From positions 2,864,916 to 2,917,397 of the forward strand of contig CP070815.1 in NCBI GenBank assembly GCA_020344215.1: 52,482 nt of DNA. The letters run 5' to 3'. Position 1 is the first letter of the stretch; each line of letters starts with the position of its first letter. The notes beneath the pieces are model-generated. The model was not told where the DNA came from and did no database searches. It worked only from the letters and a program-made list of their open reading frames with translations. This document shows positions 15,736-24,494 of this stretch, piece after piece. The stretch comes from Gemmatimonadota bacterium (GTDB taxonomy: Bacteria; Gemmatimonadota; Gemmatimonadetes; Palauibacterales; KS3-K002). The translations under genes and the position numbers were made by a program.

Positions 15736-18693
15736 ATGCTGCGATACGCGTGTGCCGTTGCGTTGCTTGTGGCCTTCGCCGCGGATGCCTTTGCCCAGCG
15801 GCGGCCGGCGCCGGCCGGTCCCCCGACGCTGGAGGCCCGGCGGGCAGCCTGGGAGCGCCATCAGGAGATGGATCGCACGACCCTCTTCAAGGGTCTCGGG
15901 TGGCGGGACGTCGGGCCGGTCGTCCAGGGCGGCCGGCTGGTCGACATCGAGGGTGTGCCCGGAGAGCCGTACACCTTCTATGTGGCCTACGCCTCGGGTG
16001 GCGTCTGGAAGACCACGAACAACGGTGTCTCGTTCGAGCCGCTGTTTGACGACCAGCCGTCGATCATCATCGGCGACATGGCCCTCGACCCCTCGAATCC
16101 GGATAGGATCTTCGTGGGGACCGGCGAGAACAACTCGTCGCGCTCCTCGTACGGTGGCGCCGGCGTCTTCCGCTCGGACGACGGCGGTGAAAGCTGGACG
16201 CTCGTGGGTTTCGAGGAGTCGGACCGCGTCGGCCGGATCCTCATCGACCCGCGGAATCCCGACCGCGTCTTCGTTGCGGTGCTCGGTAGGCTGTATACGC
16301 CGGGCGGGCAGCGGGGCGTGTACCGGTCCGATGACGGCGGCGAGACGTGGCAGCTCGTCCTGGCCGGCGACAACGATATCACCGGCTATGTCGATCTCGC
16401 GTTTCAGCCCGGAAACCCCGATGTGATCTACGCCGCCGCCTGGGAGCGGATCCGCAGGCCGTGGAATTTCGTCGAGGGCGGCGAGGGGACCGGCGTATGG
16501 AAGTCGACGGACGGGGGTGACAGCTGGGAACGCCTGAGCGGCGGTTTCCCCCGCGGCGAGCACGTGGGCCGTGTCGGGCTGGCCGTCACGCCGGCGAATC
16601 CCGAGGTCCTCTACGCCTCGGTGGACAACCAGGAGATGCTGCCGGAGGACGAGTGGGACCTGGGCAGCGGCGCGGTGACGCCGAAGCGCCTGCGCGATAT
16701 GAGCAAGGAAGAATTCCTCGCCCAGGACCCCGAGGAGATCGAGGACTTCTTGCGGGGCAACGACCTCGATCCGCGACTCGATGCGCAGATGCTGATCGAG
16801 GCGGTGCGGAGCGACTCGATCACTATCGACGACCTGTTGCAGGCGCTGCAGGACGCGAACGCGGCGCTCTTCTCGGCGGACATCCGAGGGATCGAGGTCT
16901 GGCGTTCGGACGACGCCGGCGCCACCTGGCGGCGCACGAACCCGGAGCCGATACGGCAGGCGGTCTACACCTACGGGTACTACTTCGGTCAGATCCGGGT
17001 CGCGCCGGACGACGTCGACCGCGTCTACGTTCTGGGCGTGCCGCTGCTGGGATCGGAGGACGGCGGAGTGACGTGGCGTCAGGTCGCCGGCCGCCGCGTG
17101 CACGGTGATCATCAAGCGATGTGGATCGATCCGCAGCATCCGCAGCACGTGATACTCGGCAACGACGGCGGGCTGGACGTGACGTTCGACGGCGGCGCGA
17201 CCTGGCTGAGCCTGTCGTCCGTATCGGTGGGCCAGTTCTACACGGTCGCGGTCGATATGGGTGATCCGTACAACATCTACGGCGGTCTTCAAGACAACGG
17301 CGTGCTCAAGGGCTCGAGCCGCTCGCGCCCCAACATTTCCGATAGTTGGGAACGCGTCGGTGGCGGCGACGGTATGTGGGCGCAGATCGACCGGCGCGAC
17401 AATCGCACTTACTACGCGGGCTCCCAGTTCGGCTACTACTTCCGAAGCGGGCCGGCCGGCTACCAGCGCGTTAGACCGCGGAACGGCGTTTTGGAGGAGC
17501 CGCTGCGCTACAATTGGCTGACGCCCATCCTGCTCTCCTCGCACAACGCCGATGTGCTCTACTTCGGGGCGAACAGGCTGTTCCGGTCGATGGATCAGGG
17601 TGAGACGTTTACGCCGCTGAGCGACGATCTCACCAAGAGCACCAATCGCGGCGATGTGCCGTTCGCCACGATCACCGTCGTCGCCGAGTCACCGAAGCGC
17701 TTCGGGCTGCTCTGGGTCGGCACGGACGACGGCCACGTGTACGTGACGCGCGGCAGTGGGGCCGACTGGACGGAGGTCAGCGCCGGCTTGCCCTCCGACC
17801 GCTGGGTATCGCGCGTCGAGGCGTCGCATCACGATGAGACTGTGGCGTTCATCAGCCTCAACGGATATCGCGACGACGACATTACGGCGTACGTCTACCG
17901 CACCGACGACCTCGGCCGCACCTGGCGCGACATCTCCGACGGGCTCCCAGACGAGCCGGTGAACACGATCCGCGAGGACCCGGTGAACCCGGCGGTCCTC
18001 TACGTCGGGACCGATCGCGGCGCCTACGTCTCGCTCGACACCGGCCGTACCTGGCAGGCCGCCGGCGCAGGGCTCCCCAACGTCCCGGTCCACGACCTCG
18101 TTGTGCACCCGCGGGAGCGTGAGCTGGTGGCGGGCACCCACGGTCGCAGCGTCTGGGTGCTGGACGCGCTGCCGATCCAGGAGCTGAGCGACGAGGTGCG
18201 CCGCTCGGACGTCCACGTCTTCCCGCTGGAGCCTGTGACTTACTCGCGCGGATGGCAGTCGCGCCGGTCGCCCTGGTACTACCGGCCCGAGGACGCGCCC
18301 TACCAGAACATCCCATTCTGGGTCGACGCCGATGGGCAGGTCGAATGGAGTCTTCTCGACGAGGACGAAAACGTCCTGCGTCGCGGTGAGATGGATGTGG
18401 TGCGCGGCGTGAACACGCTGCGCTGGGATCTGCTGCTCGATCCCGAGCTCGCACTGCGGGTCGAGCGCCAGCGCCTGGCGGAGGAAGAGGAAATCGAGCC
18501 GGCCGAGGTGCCGTGGGCCGAGGCGGTGCGGCTCGATCGGCCGCTCTACGTGACGCCGGGCACCTATACCGTGCGTGTGCAGATGGGCCACAGCTCGGCG
18601 GACACCGAGTTCACGGTCGATTCTCCGCGTCGCCGCGAGCCGCGGGTCAAGCCCGAGCCGCGGATTCGCGGGCAGAAGAAGAAGGGAAGCTAA
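15736..18693 (+). CDS. Exported sortilin/BNR-repeat glycosyl hydrolase-like protein
   Basis: 985-residue protein with a signal peptide (about 1-21, ending AFAQ) and a long beta-propeller built from BNR/Asp-box repeats. Nine S/T-x-D-x-G-x-T/S-W/F boxes are readable, for example SDDGGESW, SDDGGETW, STDGGDSW, SDDAGATW, SEDGGVTW, SMDQGETF, TDDLGRTW and SLDTGRTW. The C-terminal ~160 residues form a separate beta domain ending in a basic tail (RIRGQKKKGS). Members of this family (VPS10/sortilin-like, 'WD40/YVTN/BNR') are secreted; hydrolase activity is assumed by name but no catalytic residues are evident. The start at 15736 follows a GGAG motif and begins the signal peptide; the frame is open 81 nt further up. 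Confidence 0.9.
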   Translation: MLRYACAVALLVAFAADAFAQRRPAPAGPPTLEARRAAWERHQEMDRTTLFKGLGWRDVGPVVQGGRLVDIEGVPGEPYTFYVAYASGGVWKTTNNGVSFEPLFDDQPSIIIGDMALDPSNPDRIFVGTGENNSSRSSYGGAGVFRSDDGGESWTLVGFEESDRVGRILIDPRNPDRVFVAVLGRLYTPGGQRGVYRSDDGGETWQLVLAGDNDITGYVDLAFQPGNPDVIYAAAWERIRRPWNFVEGGEGTGVWKSTDGGDSWERLSGGFPRGEHVGRVGLAVTPANPEVLYASVDNQEMLPEDEWDLGSGAVTPKRLRDMSKEEFLAQDPEEIEDFLRGNDLDPRLDAQMLIEAVRSDSITIDDLLQALQDANAALFSADIRGIEVWRSDDAGATWRRTNPEPIRQAVYTYGYYFGQIRVAPDDVDRVYVLGVPLLGSEDGGVTWRQVAGRRVHGDHQAMWIDPQHPQHVILGNDGGLDVTFDGGATWLSLSSVSVGQFYTVAVDMGDPYNIYGGLQDNGVLKGSSRSRPNISDSWERVGGGDGMWAQIDRRDNRTYYAGSQFGYYFRSGPAGYQRVRPRNGVLEEPLRYNWLTPILLSSHNADVLYFGANRLFRSMDQGETFTPLSDDLTKSTNRGDVPFATITVVAESPKRFGLLWVGTDDGHVYVTRGSGADWTEVSAGLPSDRWVSRVEASHHDETVAFISLNGYRDDDITAYVYRTDDLGRTWRDISDGLPDEPVNTIREDPVNPAVLYVGTDRGAYVSLDTGRTWQAAGAGLPNVPVHDLVVHPRERELVAGTHGRSVWVLDALPIQELSDEVRRSDVHVFPLEPVTYSRGWQSRRSPWYYRPEDAPYQNIPFWVDADGQVEWSLLDEDENVLRRGEMDVVRGVNTLRWDLLLDPELALRVERQRLAEEEEIEPAEVPWAEAVRLDRPLYVTPGTYTVRVQMGHSSADTEFTVDSPRRREPRVKPEPRIRGQKKKGS

Positions 18694-18783
18694 CTCGAAG
18701 AAGCGGACCGGGGCCTCAGGCCGCAGCGCGCCATCACCTGCGTGTGTTCGGCCCGTGGCCCCGGTACCGTGACCCTTACACCG

Positions 18784-19956
18784 ATGTCCTCCGACGGCGT
18801 CACGCGACTCAACTTCCTCTACGCGAATATCGGGCGCGGCCACCCCTACTACCTCGATGGGATCGTCGAGTGCCTGCCGGCCGACAGGGTCGGCAGCGTG
18901 ACCGACGTCTTCGCGGCGACGTCCGGGCTGGCCCGCAGTGCATGGAGTCTGGCCCGGTCCGTATACCACGCGGCTGGACGCGGCCGCGCCTACTCGGCGT
19001 TCTACAACCGCCTGCGGGCACGCGGCGACTACAACCGTGGCGGCCTCGTGCTGGGGGTCATCGGGCGCCCGCTGCGGCGCCTGTACGTAGAGGACCCCAC
19101 GCCGCTCGTAGTCGCCCATCCCATCCTCGCCGCCATCCTCAGCGACAAGCCGGCCCTGTTCTACCAGCACGGCGAGATCGCAGCGCCACGGGAGTCGTGG
19201 GTCCGGGGGCGACATCGCGTTCTGGTCCCCCTTTCGCAGACGGCGGACGCGTTCCTCGCCGAGGGCTTCGCCTCGGAGAGCCTCTTCGTTTCGGGGCTGT
19301 GTATAGAGCCGGGCCTCGTCCGCCAGGCGGAAGACGCTTTCAACGCGAGACTCGATCGGCTGGCCGGGTCCGGGCCGCTCTGCGGCGCCTTCTTCTCTTC
19401 CGGTGCTGAGCCCCGCGAGCACGTAGCGTCGCTGGCGATTGCCGCGGCCTCTGCCGTTGCCGCCGGAGGCCGCGCTCTGGTCTTCGCGCGCCGCGGCCGC
19501 GCTCTTGCAGCGCGCCTGTCCGGTGTGTTCGCCGAACGGCGTATGGACCTCGAGCAGGTCGAGTCTGCGGATGGTCTGGCGGCCGGAGCGCCGCAGGCCG
19601 TGTTGTGTCTCTACGGCGGGCGGCGGGAACTGAATCAGCTCACCGAGCGGCTATTCAGGAGCGTCGACTATTTCGTCGCGCCCTCACACGAAAGGACGAA
19701 CTGGGCGCTGGGCTTGGGCTTGCCGATGTTCGTCGTCGATCCTCCGCTGGGGAGCTTCTCACCACTGAACCGCGAGTTTCTGCTGGCTAATCGGGTCGCG
19801 CGGGCAGTAGACAACCAGCGGGCGGCAGCTTCCTTCGGGCAGACGCTGGGGAAACTGCACGAGGCGGGAGAGCTGCGAGCGATGGCCGAGGCAGGCTGGG
19901 GGCGCTTCGAGACGCGGGGCTTCTTCAATATCGCGGAGATGCTGCTGTGGCCTTAG
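18784..19956 (+). CDS. GT-B glycosyltransferase-like protein
   Basis: 390-residue soluble protein. The N-terminus NFLYANIGRGHPYYLDGI resembles the glycine-rich nucleotide/acceptor loop of GT28/MurG- or MGDG synthase-type enzymes (GGGH-like). The second half contains alternating beta/alpha segments: a donor-side domain with CGAFFSSGAEP, LVFARRGRALA, VLCLYGGRRELN and a late motif VAPSHERTNWALGLGLPMFVVDPPLGSFSPLN, in the position where GT-B enzymes bind the sugar nucleotide. This suggests a glycosyltransferase with a lipid or glycan acceptor, but the family is divergent and the substrate unknown. ATG at 18784 is chosen as the start of the fold, without a visible Shine-Dalgarno. It ends 11 bp from the convergent radical SAM gene. 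Confidence 0.68.
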   Translation: MSSDGVTRLNFLYANIGRGHPYYLDGIVECLPADRVGSVTDVFAATSGLARSAWSLARSVYHAAGRGRAYSAFYNRLRARGDYNRGGLVLGVIGRPLRRLYVEDPTPLVVAHPILAAILSDKPALFYQHGEIAAPRESWVRGRHRVLVPLSQTADAFLAEGFASESLFVSGLCIEPGLVRQAEDAFNARLDRLAGSGPLCGAFFSSGAEPREHVASLAIAAASAVAAGGRALVFARRGRALAARLSGVFAERRMDLEQVESADGLAAGAPQAVLCLYGGRRELNQLTERLFRSVDYFVAPSHERTNWALGLGLPMFVVDPPLGSFSPLNREFLLANRVARAVDNQRAAASFGQTLGKLHEAGELRAMAEAGWGRFETRGFFNIAEMLLWP

Positions 19957-19966
19957 GGCCGCGCTG

Positions 19967-20986
19967 TCACCCCCCTTCGAACGTGCCTGGGATACGCTCG
20001 CCACACGCCGGGCAACTCCCGTCGTTGACTCTGTTCGCGAGGATATCGAAGACCCAGCGTTCGATCAGCAGCTCGCCGCACGAATGGCAGTAAGTGTTCT
20101 CCCATGGATGGCCGGGCACGTTGCCGAGGTAGACGTACCAGAGGCCCGCCTCCGTTCCGATAGTCCTGGCCGCCTCCAGCTGCGCGATCGGGGTCGGCGG
20201 CAGGTGAGCGAGCTGCAGGTGGGGGTAGAACTGGGTGAGGTGCCAGGGTGTTTCGGGGCCGAGGTTTTCCCTGATCCACGTCGCGATACCTTGCAGCTCG
20301 CTCTCGCTGTCGTTGAACCTCGGGATGATGTTGGTGACTACTTCGACGTGCATCCCGTGAGACTTCGCCTGGCTGACCGTCTCCAGGATACCCGGCGTCT
20401 CGGCTATGTGCCCAATGCGTTCGTAGGTGGCATCGGAGAACCCCTTGATATCCACCCGAAAGACGTCCAAGAAGGGCGCTATTGCCGCAAGCGCCTCTCC
20501 GGTGATCGAGCCGTTCGTGACGTAATTCGTGTAGAGACCCGCTCGCTTAGCCGCCTTCGCTGCGTCGAGTGTGTATTCGAGCCAGAGCGTCGGCTCGTTG
20601 AACGTCCAGGAGAGCCCGATGCAGCCGGAGTTCTTGGCGGCCCCGACGCAGTCGTCCGGCGACAGATACTTCGTTGCCATAACACCGCGCGTCCAATGCG
20701 AGATCTCCCAGTTCTGACAGCCCGGGCAACGGAAGTTGCAGCCGACGCTCCCCAGCGAGAGCCAGCGTGATCCGGGATGGAAGTGGAAGACGGGCTTCTT
20801 CTCAATCGGGTTCACCGATATCGACGAGACTTCGCCGTAGATCAGACTGTGGAGCGTGCCGTCTTCGTTCCGGCGCGTCTTGCACCACCCCTCTTCGCCC
20901 TGCTCGATCAGGCAGCGCCGCTGACACGCCCCGCAGCGCACCGCTCCGTCGGGTAGCCGTTCGTAGAGTAGGGCCTCCACCTTCAC
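19967..20986 (-). CDS. AmmeMemoRadiSam-type radical SAM enzyme (copy 1)
   Basis: 339-residue radical SAM protein. N-terminal cysteines C18, C21, C25 and C35 precede the radical SAM cluster motif CNFRCPGC (C83, C87, C90), with the family-typical VNPIEKKPVFHFHPG just before it and QNWEISHW after it. A C-terminal zinc-ribbon-like pair (YCHSCG and SCPACG) follows. The family is named for its usual genomic link to AMMECR1 and MEMO-like proteins, neither of which is in the window. The 4Fe-4S cluster would generate a 5'-deoxyadenosyl radical; I do not assign the reaction. The ATG overlaps the stop of the upstream methyltransferase by 4 nt (20983-20986), so the two are translationally coupled. Paralogue of the gene at 21871. 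Confidence 0.9.
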   Translation of the reverse strand: MKVEALLYERLPDGAVRCGACQRRCLIEQGEEGWCKTRRNEDGTLHSLIYGEVSSISVNPIEKKPVFHFHPGSRWLSLGSVGCNFRCPGCQNWEISHWTRGVMATKYLSPDDCVGAAKNSGCIGLSWTFNEPTLWLEYTLDAAKAAKRAGLYTNYVTNGSITGEALAAIAPFLDVFRVDIKGFSDATYERIGHIAETPGILETVSQAKSHGMHVEVVTNIIPRFNDSESELQGIATWIRENLGPETPWHLTQFYPHLQLAHLPPTPIAQLEAARTIGTEAGLWYVYLGNVPGHPWENTYCHSCGELLIERWVFDILANRVNDGSCPACGERIPGTFEGG

Positions 20987-21678
20987 GCGCCGTATTTCCC
21001 TCGTAGCGACACGTACAGAACCTCGCAGATGTCCTTCGTGGTCATCCCCTGCACGGTCTTCTCCACTAAGATGAGGAACTGTCTGCCATCGTCGAGAATC
21101 GGGGCGATCAGCTTGCCACCGGGCGCCAGTTGCTCGGTCAGCGGCGGAGGTATGGATCTGCAGGCCGCCGTGATGGAGATCCGGTCGTACGGCTGCAGCG
21201 GCGGATGGCCGAGGCCGCCGTCAGCGTTGACCAGCACGACGTCGTCGTAGCCCGCCCTCTCGAGGTTGGCCTTGGCGAACTCGAAGGTCAGCGGATCGAT
21301 TTCCACCGCGACCACCAGACCCTCATCTCCCACAACCTCCCGCGCGACCGCCGTGCCGTAGCCCGAGCCGAGCCCTACCTCCAGGAAGCGGTGACCGGCG
21401 TCCAGGCCCAGAGGCTCGTAGAACAACGGGTAGCTGTGGGGGCAGGATATGGTGGCCTGTTGGCCGGGGAGCGGCAGCGGGACCTCGAGGTAGGCGTGGT
21501 CGCGGTAGAGGCGCGGTATGAAATCTTCACGGGCGATCTTGAGCAGGGCCTGTCTGATCCGTTCTGACTTTAATAAGCCGGAGCTCGCCAGTTCCTCGAC
21601 TTTTGCGGCGCGTTCCCGCTCGAGTTCCTCCCTCGTCTTAATGGGCTCGTTGGGCGGAGGGGTTATCCAGCCTGCCAT
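20983..21678 (-). CDS. Protein-L-isoaspartate O-methyltransferase-like (PCMT)
   Basis: 231-residue SAM-dependent methyltransferase. The SAM motif I is FLEVGLGSGYGTA (about 98-110), followed by AVEIDPLTFEFA and a Gly-rich motif APGGKLIAPI. The N-terminal signature IAREDFIPRLYRDHAYLEVPLPLPG is the PCMT substrate-entry region, but the usual GQTISQP segment reads QATISCPHSYP, so substrate choice may differ. PCMT enzymes methylate isoaspartyl residues for repair. The gene is first in a two-gene unit with radical SAM copy 1 and diverges from radical SAM copy 2, which suggests a shared pathway, not general protein repair. The start is at 21678; no strong Shine-Dalgarno is evident. Confidence 0.87.
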   Translation of the reverse strand: MAGWITPPPNEPIKTREELERERAAKVEELASSGLLKSERIRQALLKIAREDFIPRLYRDHAYLEVPLPLPGQQATISCPHSYPLFYEPLGLDAGHRFLEVGLGSGYGTAVAREVVGDEGLVVAVEIDPLTFEFAKANLERAGYDDVVLVNADGGLGHPPLQPYDRISITAACRSIPPPLTEQLAPGGKLIAPILDDGRQFLILVEKTVQGMTTKDICEVLYVSLRGKYGA

Positions 21679-21870
21679 TGCCGCCTGTGCCGGTTTCGGG
21701 CCGAAGGGGTGAGCGTTGCCGCACCGCCTTCACAAGATGCTCTGGTCGGCGACAACTACGCAAACTCGAACCATCCCAGCCCCGGCCCGGGTCAAATGCT
21801 GTCGCTTTAGCCGTCGCCAGACTATCGTTAGCTAGGCACTCATACGGCTCTGTAACATATCTCGAGCGTC

Positions 21871-22944
21871 GTGGAATCGATCGTACCGACCAAGTACTGG
21901 CACAAGCTCGACGACGGGCGCATCCAGTGCGACCTTTGCCCACGCTTCTGCAGGCTGCGGGAAGGGCAGCGTGGGATGTGCTTCGTCCGCATGTGCCAGA
22001 GCGACCGGGTCGTCCTCACGACCTACGGCCGCTCCAGCGGCTTCTGCGTCGATCCGATCGAGAAGAAGCCGCTCAACCACTTCCACCCGGGCACGCCGAT
22101 CCTCTCGTTCGGTACCGCCGGCTGCAACCTGGCGTGCAAGTTCTGCCAGAACTGGGACATCAGCAAATCGCGTGAGATGGACCGGCTGGCGGACACGGCG
22201 TCGCCCGAGGGGTTGGCCAAGGCGGCGGCGCGTCTTGGTTGCCGCAGCGTCGCCTTCACGTACAACGATCCGGTCATCTTCCACGAGTACGCCATCGACG
22301 TGGCTCAGGCCTGCCACGAGCGGGGGATCAAGACCGTGGCGGTGACCGCAGGTTACATGTGTGACGAGCCGCGCCGTGAGTTCTACGCGCACATGGACGC
22401 CGCCAACGTCGACCTCAAGGCGTTCACCGACGAGTTCTACTGGCAGCTCGCCAAGGGGCACCTGCAGCCTGTCCTCGACACGCTCGTCTACCTCAGGCAC
22501 GAGACCGACGCCTGGTTCGAGCTGACGACCCTCCTCATTCCGGGCAAGAACGACTCGGACGCAGAGCTCGATGAGATGACACGCTGGGTGGTCGAGCAGC
22601 TCGGACCCGACGTCCCGATGCACTTCACCGCGTTCCACCCCGACTGGAAGATGACGGACGTGCCGCCGACACCGCCCGCCACGCTATCGCGGGCGCGCGA
22701 GATCGCCCTGCGGAACGGCGTGCGCTACGCGTATACCGGCAACGTGCACGACCTGGAGGGCGGCAGCACGATCTGCCACAACTGCGGCCAGACGCTCATC
22801 GCCCGCGACTGGTACATCCTCGAGGCCTGGCACCTGACCGACGACGGACGCTGTACGAAGTGCGGAACGCCGTGCGCGGGGGTCTTCGATGGACCGCCCG
22901 GTGACTGGGGTGCCAGGCGGCTGCCGGTGCGGATCGGGCGGTAG
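21871..22944 (+). CDS. AmmeMemoRadiSam-type radical SAM enzyme (copy 2)
   Basis: 357-residue paralogue of the gene at 19967. Cysteines C20, C23, C27 and C37 lead to VDPIEKKPLNHFHPG and the cluster motif CNLACKFC (C85, C89, C92) followed by QNWDIS, with a C-terminal CHNCG and CTKCGTPC ribbon. It matches the AmmeMemoRadiSam radical SAM family better than copy 1. The GTG at 21871 is the start: an in-frame TAA at 21853 leaves no other upstream choice. It is divergent from the PCMT gene with a 192-bp spacer, giving a compact radical SAM - PCMT - radical SAM cluster. Reaction unknown. Confidence 0.9.
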   Translation: MESIVPTKYWHKLDDGRIQCDLCPRFCRLREGQRGMCFVRMCQSDRVVLTTYGRSSGFCVDPIEKKPLNHFHPGTPILSFGTAGCNLACKFCQNWDISKSREMDRLADTASPEGLAKAAARLGCRSVAFTYNDPVIFHEYAIDVAQACHERGIKTVAVTAGYMCDEPRREFYAHMDAANVDLKAFTDEFYWQLAKGHLQPVLDTLVYLRHETDAWFELTTLLIPGKNDSDAELDEMTRWVVEQLGPDVPMHFTAFHPDWKMTDVPPTPPATLSRAREIALRNGVRYAYTGNVHDLEGGSTICHNCGQTLIARDWYILEAWHLTDDGRCTKCGTPCAGVFDGPPGDWGARRLPVRIGR

Positions 22945-23012
22945 CCTTCAAGAGGACCGTTACTGGCAATCCCCGGTCAATGCAGCGGTAGGGACCCGCG
23001 TCGATACAGGCA

Positions 23013-23039
23013 ACGGGCGGGCCTCGAGGACCCGCCCGT
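23013..23039. terminator. Bidirectional stem-loop terminator
   Basis: Perfect 9-bp inverted repeat ACGGGCGGG (23013-23021) / CCCGCCCGT (23031-23039) with the 9-nt loop CCTCGAGGA, in the 125-bp gap between two convergent genes. It has no T-run, but position and strength make it a good shared terminator. Confidence 0.7.
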
Positions 23040-23069
23040 GAAGAGTAGAACAGCCTGTCTGGCAGACGC

Positions 23070-23804
23070 TCAGAACACGACGACAGTGAAACTGCAGTCA
23101 ATGAACGTCCCATTGGGGTCTGCGAACGCTACGAAGAGCTCGTTGCTACCGTAGGCTTCCACGGACTGCATGGCAACACAAGTACCGGTCAGGCCACTGG
23201 AGACTACGTAGTAGCCCGTCGTTATGTCGAAGTTGAACATCACCGTGTACCTGCCCGGCCCTACGTGACTGGACGCAGTTACGTTCACGCCACGCTGGAT
23301 CGCTCCAGTCCTATAAACCGCAGCTATGCCGCGCGCTGTAATCACCGATGGACTCAGGTCTTGACTGGTCACGGAGCCGTTGGTGATCTCCGAAGTCCCG
23401 ACCGAGTTGGCGGCGAGATCGGCTGCGGTGAGGCTGTTGTCGGCGACGATCGCGCCGTCCACCGCATTGTCCGCGAGTTTCGGGTTGGTCACCGCGTTAC
23501 CGGCCAGCTTCGCGCTGGTCACGGCAAGATTGGCCAGCTTTTCCGTGGTGATCGAACCGTCCGGGATCGTGGCGGCCCCTCCTTCGGTCCAGCTGATCTC
23601 CACGTGGGCGGCCGACAGGCACTCGGCGGGTACCCCATCGAGCTTGATCATGTAGACTGCACCCACGTCCGGGACGTAGCACGCGTAGAACGTCTGACCG
23701 TCTTGGGCTTCCGCCGGCCGTGCTGGGACCAGGCCGAGCGTCAACACGACCGCCACGGCCAAGACCGGGAGCCGCGGGAGTAGCGCTTTCACCTGTATTC
23801 TCAT
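23070..23804 (-). CDS. Exported decapeptide-repeat protein
   Basis: 244-residue exported protein. Signal peptide about residues 1-33 (ending ARPAEAQ), then a short domain with two cysteines (C42, C62), seven tandem decapeptide units at residues 80-149, and a C-terminal beta domain with two more cysteines. The repeats follow an L-A-x-N-A/S-V-T-x-x-x pattern and would form a fibre or beta-helix, as seen in tail-fibre-like and surface proteins. No enzymatic motif. The start is supported by AAGGAGC 7 nt upstream of the ATG at 23804. It lies 27 nt downstream of the Ig-like lipoprotein gene on the same strand, so the two form an operon. Likely periplasmic or surface-exposed; function unknown. Confidence 0.8.
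   Translation of the reverse strand: MRIQVKALLPRLPVLAVAVVLTLGLVPARPAEAQDGQTFYACYVPDVGAVYMIKLDGVPAECLSAAHVEISWTEGGAATIPDGSITTEKLANLAVTSAKLAGNAVTNPKLADNAVDGAIVADNSLTAADLAANSVGTSEITNGSVTSQDLSPSVITARGIAAVYRTGAIQRGVNVTASSHVGPGRYTVMFNFDITTGYYVVSSGLTGTCVAMQSVEAYGSNELFVAFADPNGTFIDCSFTVVVF
23358..23567 (-). repeat. Seven tandem 30-bp (decapeptide) repeats
   Basis: Residues 80-149 of the exported protein are seven exact-period 10-residue units, for example LANLAVTSAK, LAGNAVTNPK, LADNAVDGAI, VADNSLTAAD, LAANSVGTSE and ITNGSVTSQD. The period is seen directly in the translation; units are diverged from one another, so they are not recent copies. Confidence 0.85.
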
Positions 23805-23831
23805 CGTCTTGCTCCTTGTTCGTTCCTCGGG

Positions 23832-24494
23832 TTACAGGTTGAGCAATCGCTCGGTGTGGTCGATTATCAAGCCGAGCACAGCCAGCAACACGGTATCGGT
23901 TGGATCGGTCGCCCCGCTCGCCTCCGCCCGTACAGCCTCGATGCAATCGACGATCGCCGCGATGTTGCCCGGACCGATGCTGCTCACACACTGGTTCAGC
24001 GCGGCTTGCACGTCCGGCTGAGTTGCGCCGCTCAGATGCGTAACCAGCAGCTCGGTCAGCGGGTCACCGAGAGCCCCGGCGACGGCTTCTAGATCGGCCA
24101 GCAGTACGCGCATCCGCAAGCTGCCAGAGACACCGCTGGTCGTCGCCGTGATCGTCACGCTTCCGTCGGCCAGCGCCTCTACCAGGCCATCGCCGCTGAC
24201 AGTCGCCAGTGCGGTATTCGATGACCGCCAGGTAAACTGCGCGCCGGAGATCCTGACGCCGTCGGCGTCCCGCGCCGTGGCGCTCAACTGGACCGTGCGA
24301 CCCGCGGCGATCAGCGTGTCGATCGGCGAGGTGACCTCCACCTCAGCAACCGGTCGCGTGACCGGAATGAACGGGCCCCCGTCGCCACCACCGCAGGCTT
24401 GCAGGGCCATCGTGCAGAGCAAGCCGAGCGCCAAGGGGAGCGGGCCGTCCCGGCACCTCCTAACCCGAATGGGCCATAGCTTTATTCCCGACAT
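23832..24494 (-). CDS. Lipoprotein with bacterial Ig-like (Big_2-type) domain
   Basis: 220-residue predicted lipoprotein. The lipobox is LQAC near residue 34 after a hydrophobic segment, followed by a GGGDGG spacer. Residues about 48-130 are an Ig-like group 2 domain: VEVTSPIDTLIAAGRTVQLSATARDADG, then WRSSNTALATVSGDGLVEALADGSVTITAT. The C-terminal ~85 residues are alpha-helical with two cysteines and no known fold. Such domains mediate adhesion or structural contacts at the cell surface. Start supported by AAAGGAGAG just upstream of the ATG at 24494. First gene of an operon with the decapeptide-repeat protein. Confidence 0.83.
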   Translation of the reverse strand: MSGIKLWPIRVRRCRDGPLPLALGLLCTMALQACGGGDGGPFIPVTRPVAEVEVTSPIDTLIAAGRTVQLSATARDADGVRISGAQFTWRSSNTALATVSGDGLVEALADGSVTITATTSGVSGSLRMRVLLADLEAVAGALGDPLTELLVTHLSGATQPDVQAALNQCVSSIGPGNIAAIVDCIEAVRAEASGATDPTDTVLLAVLGLIIDHTERLLNL

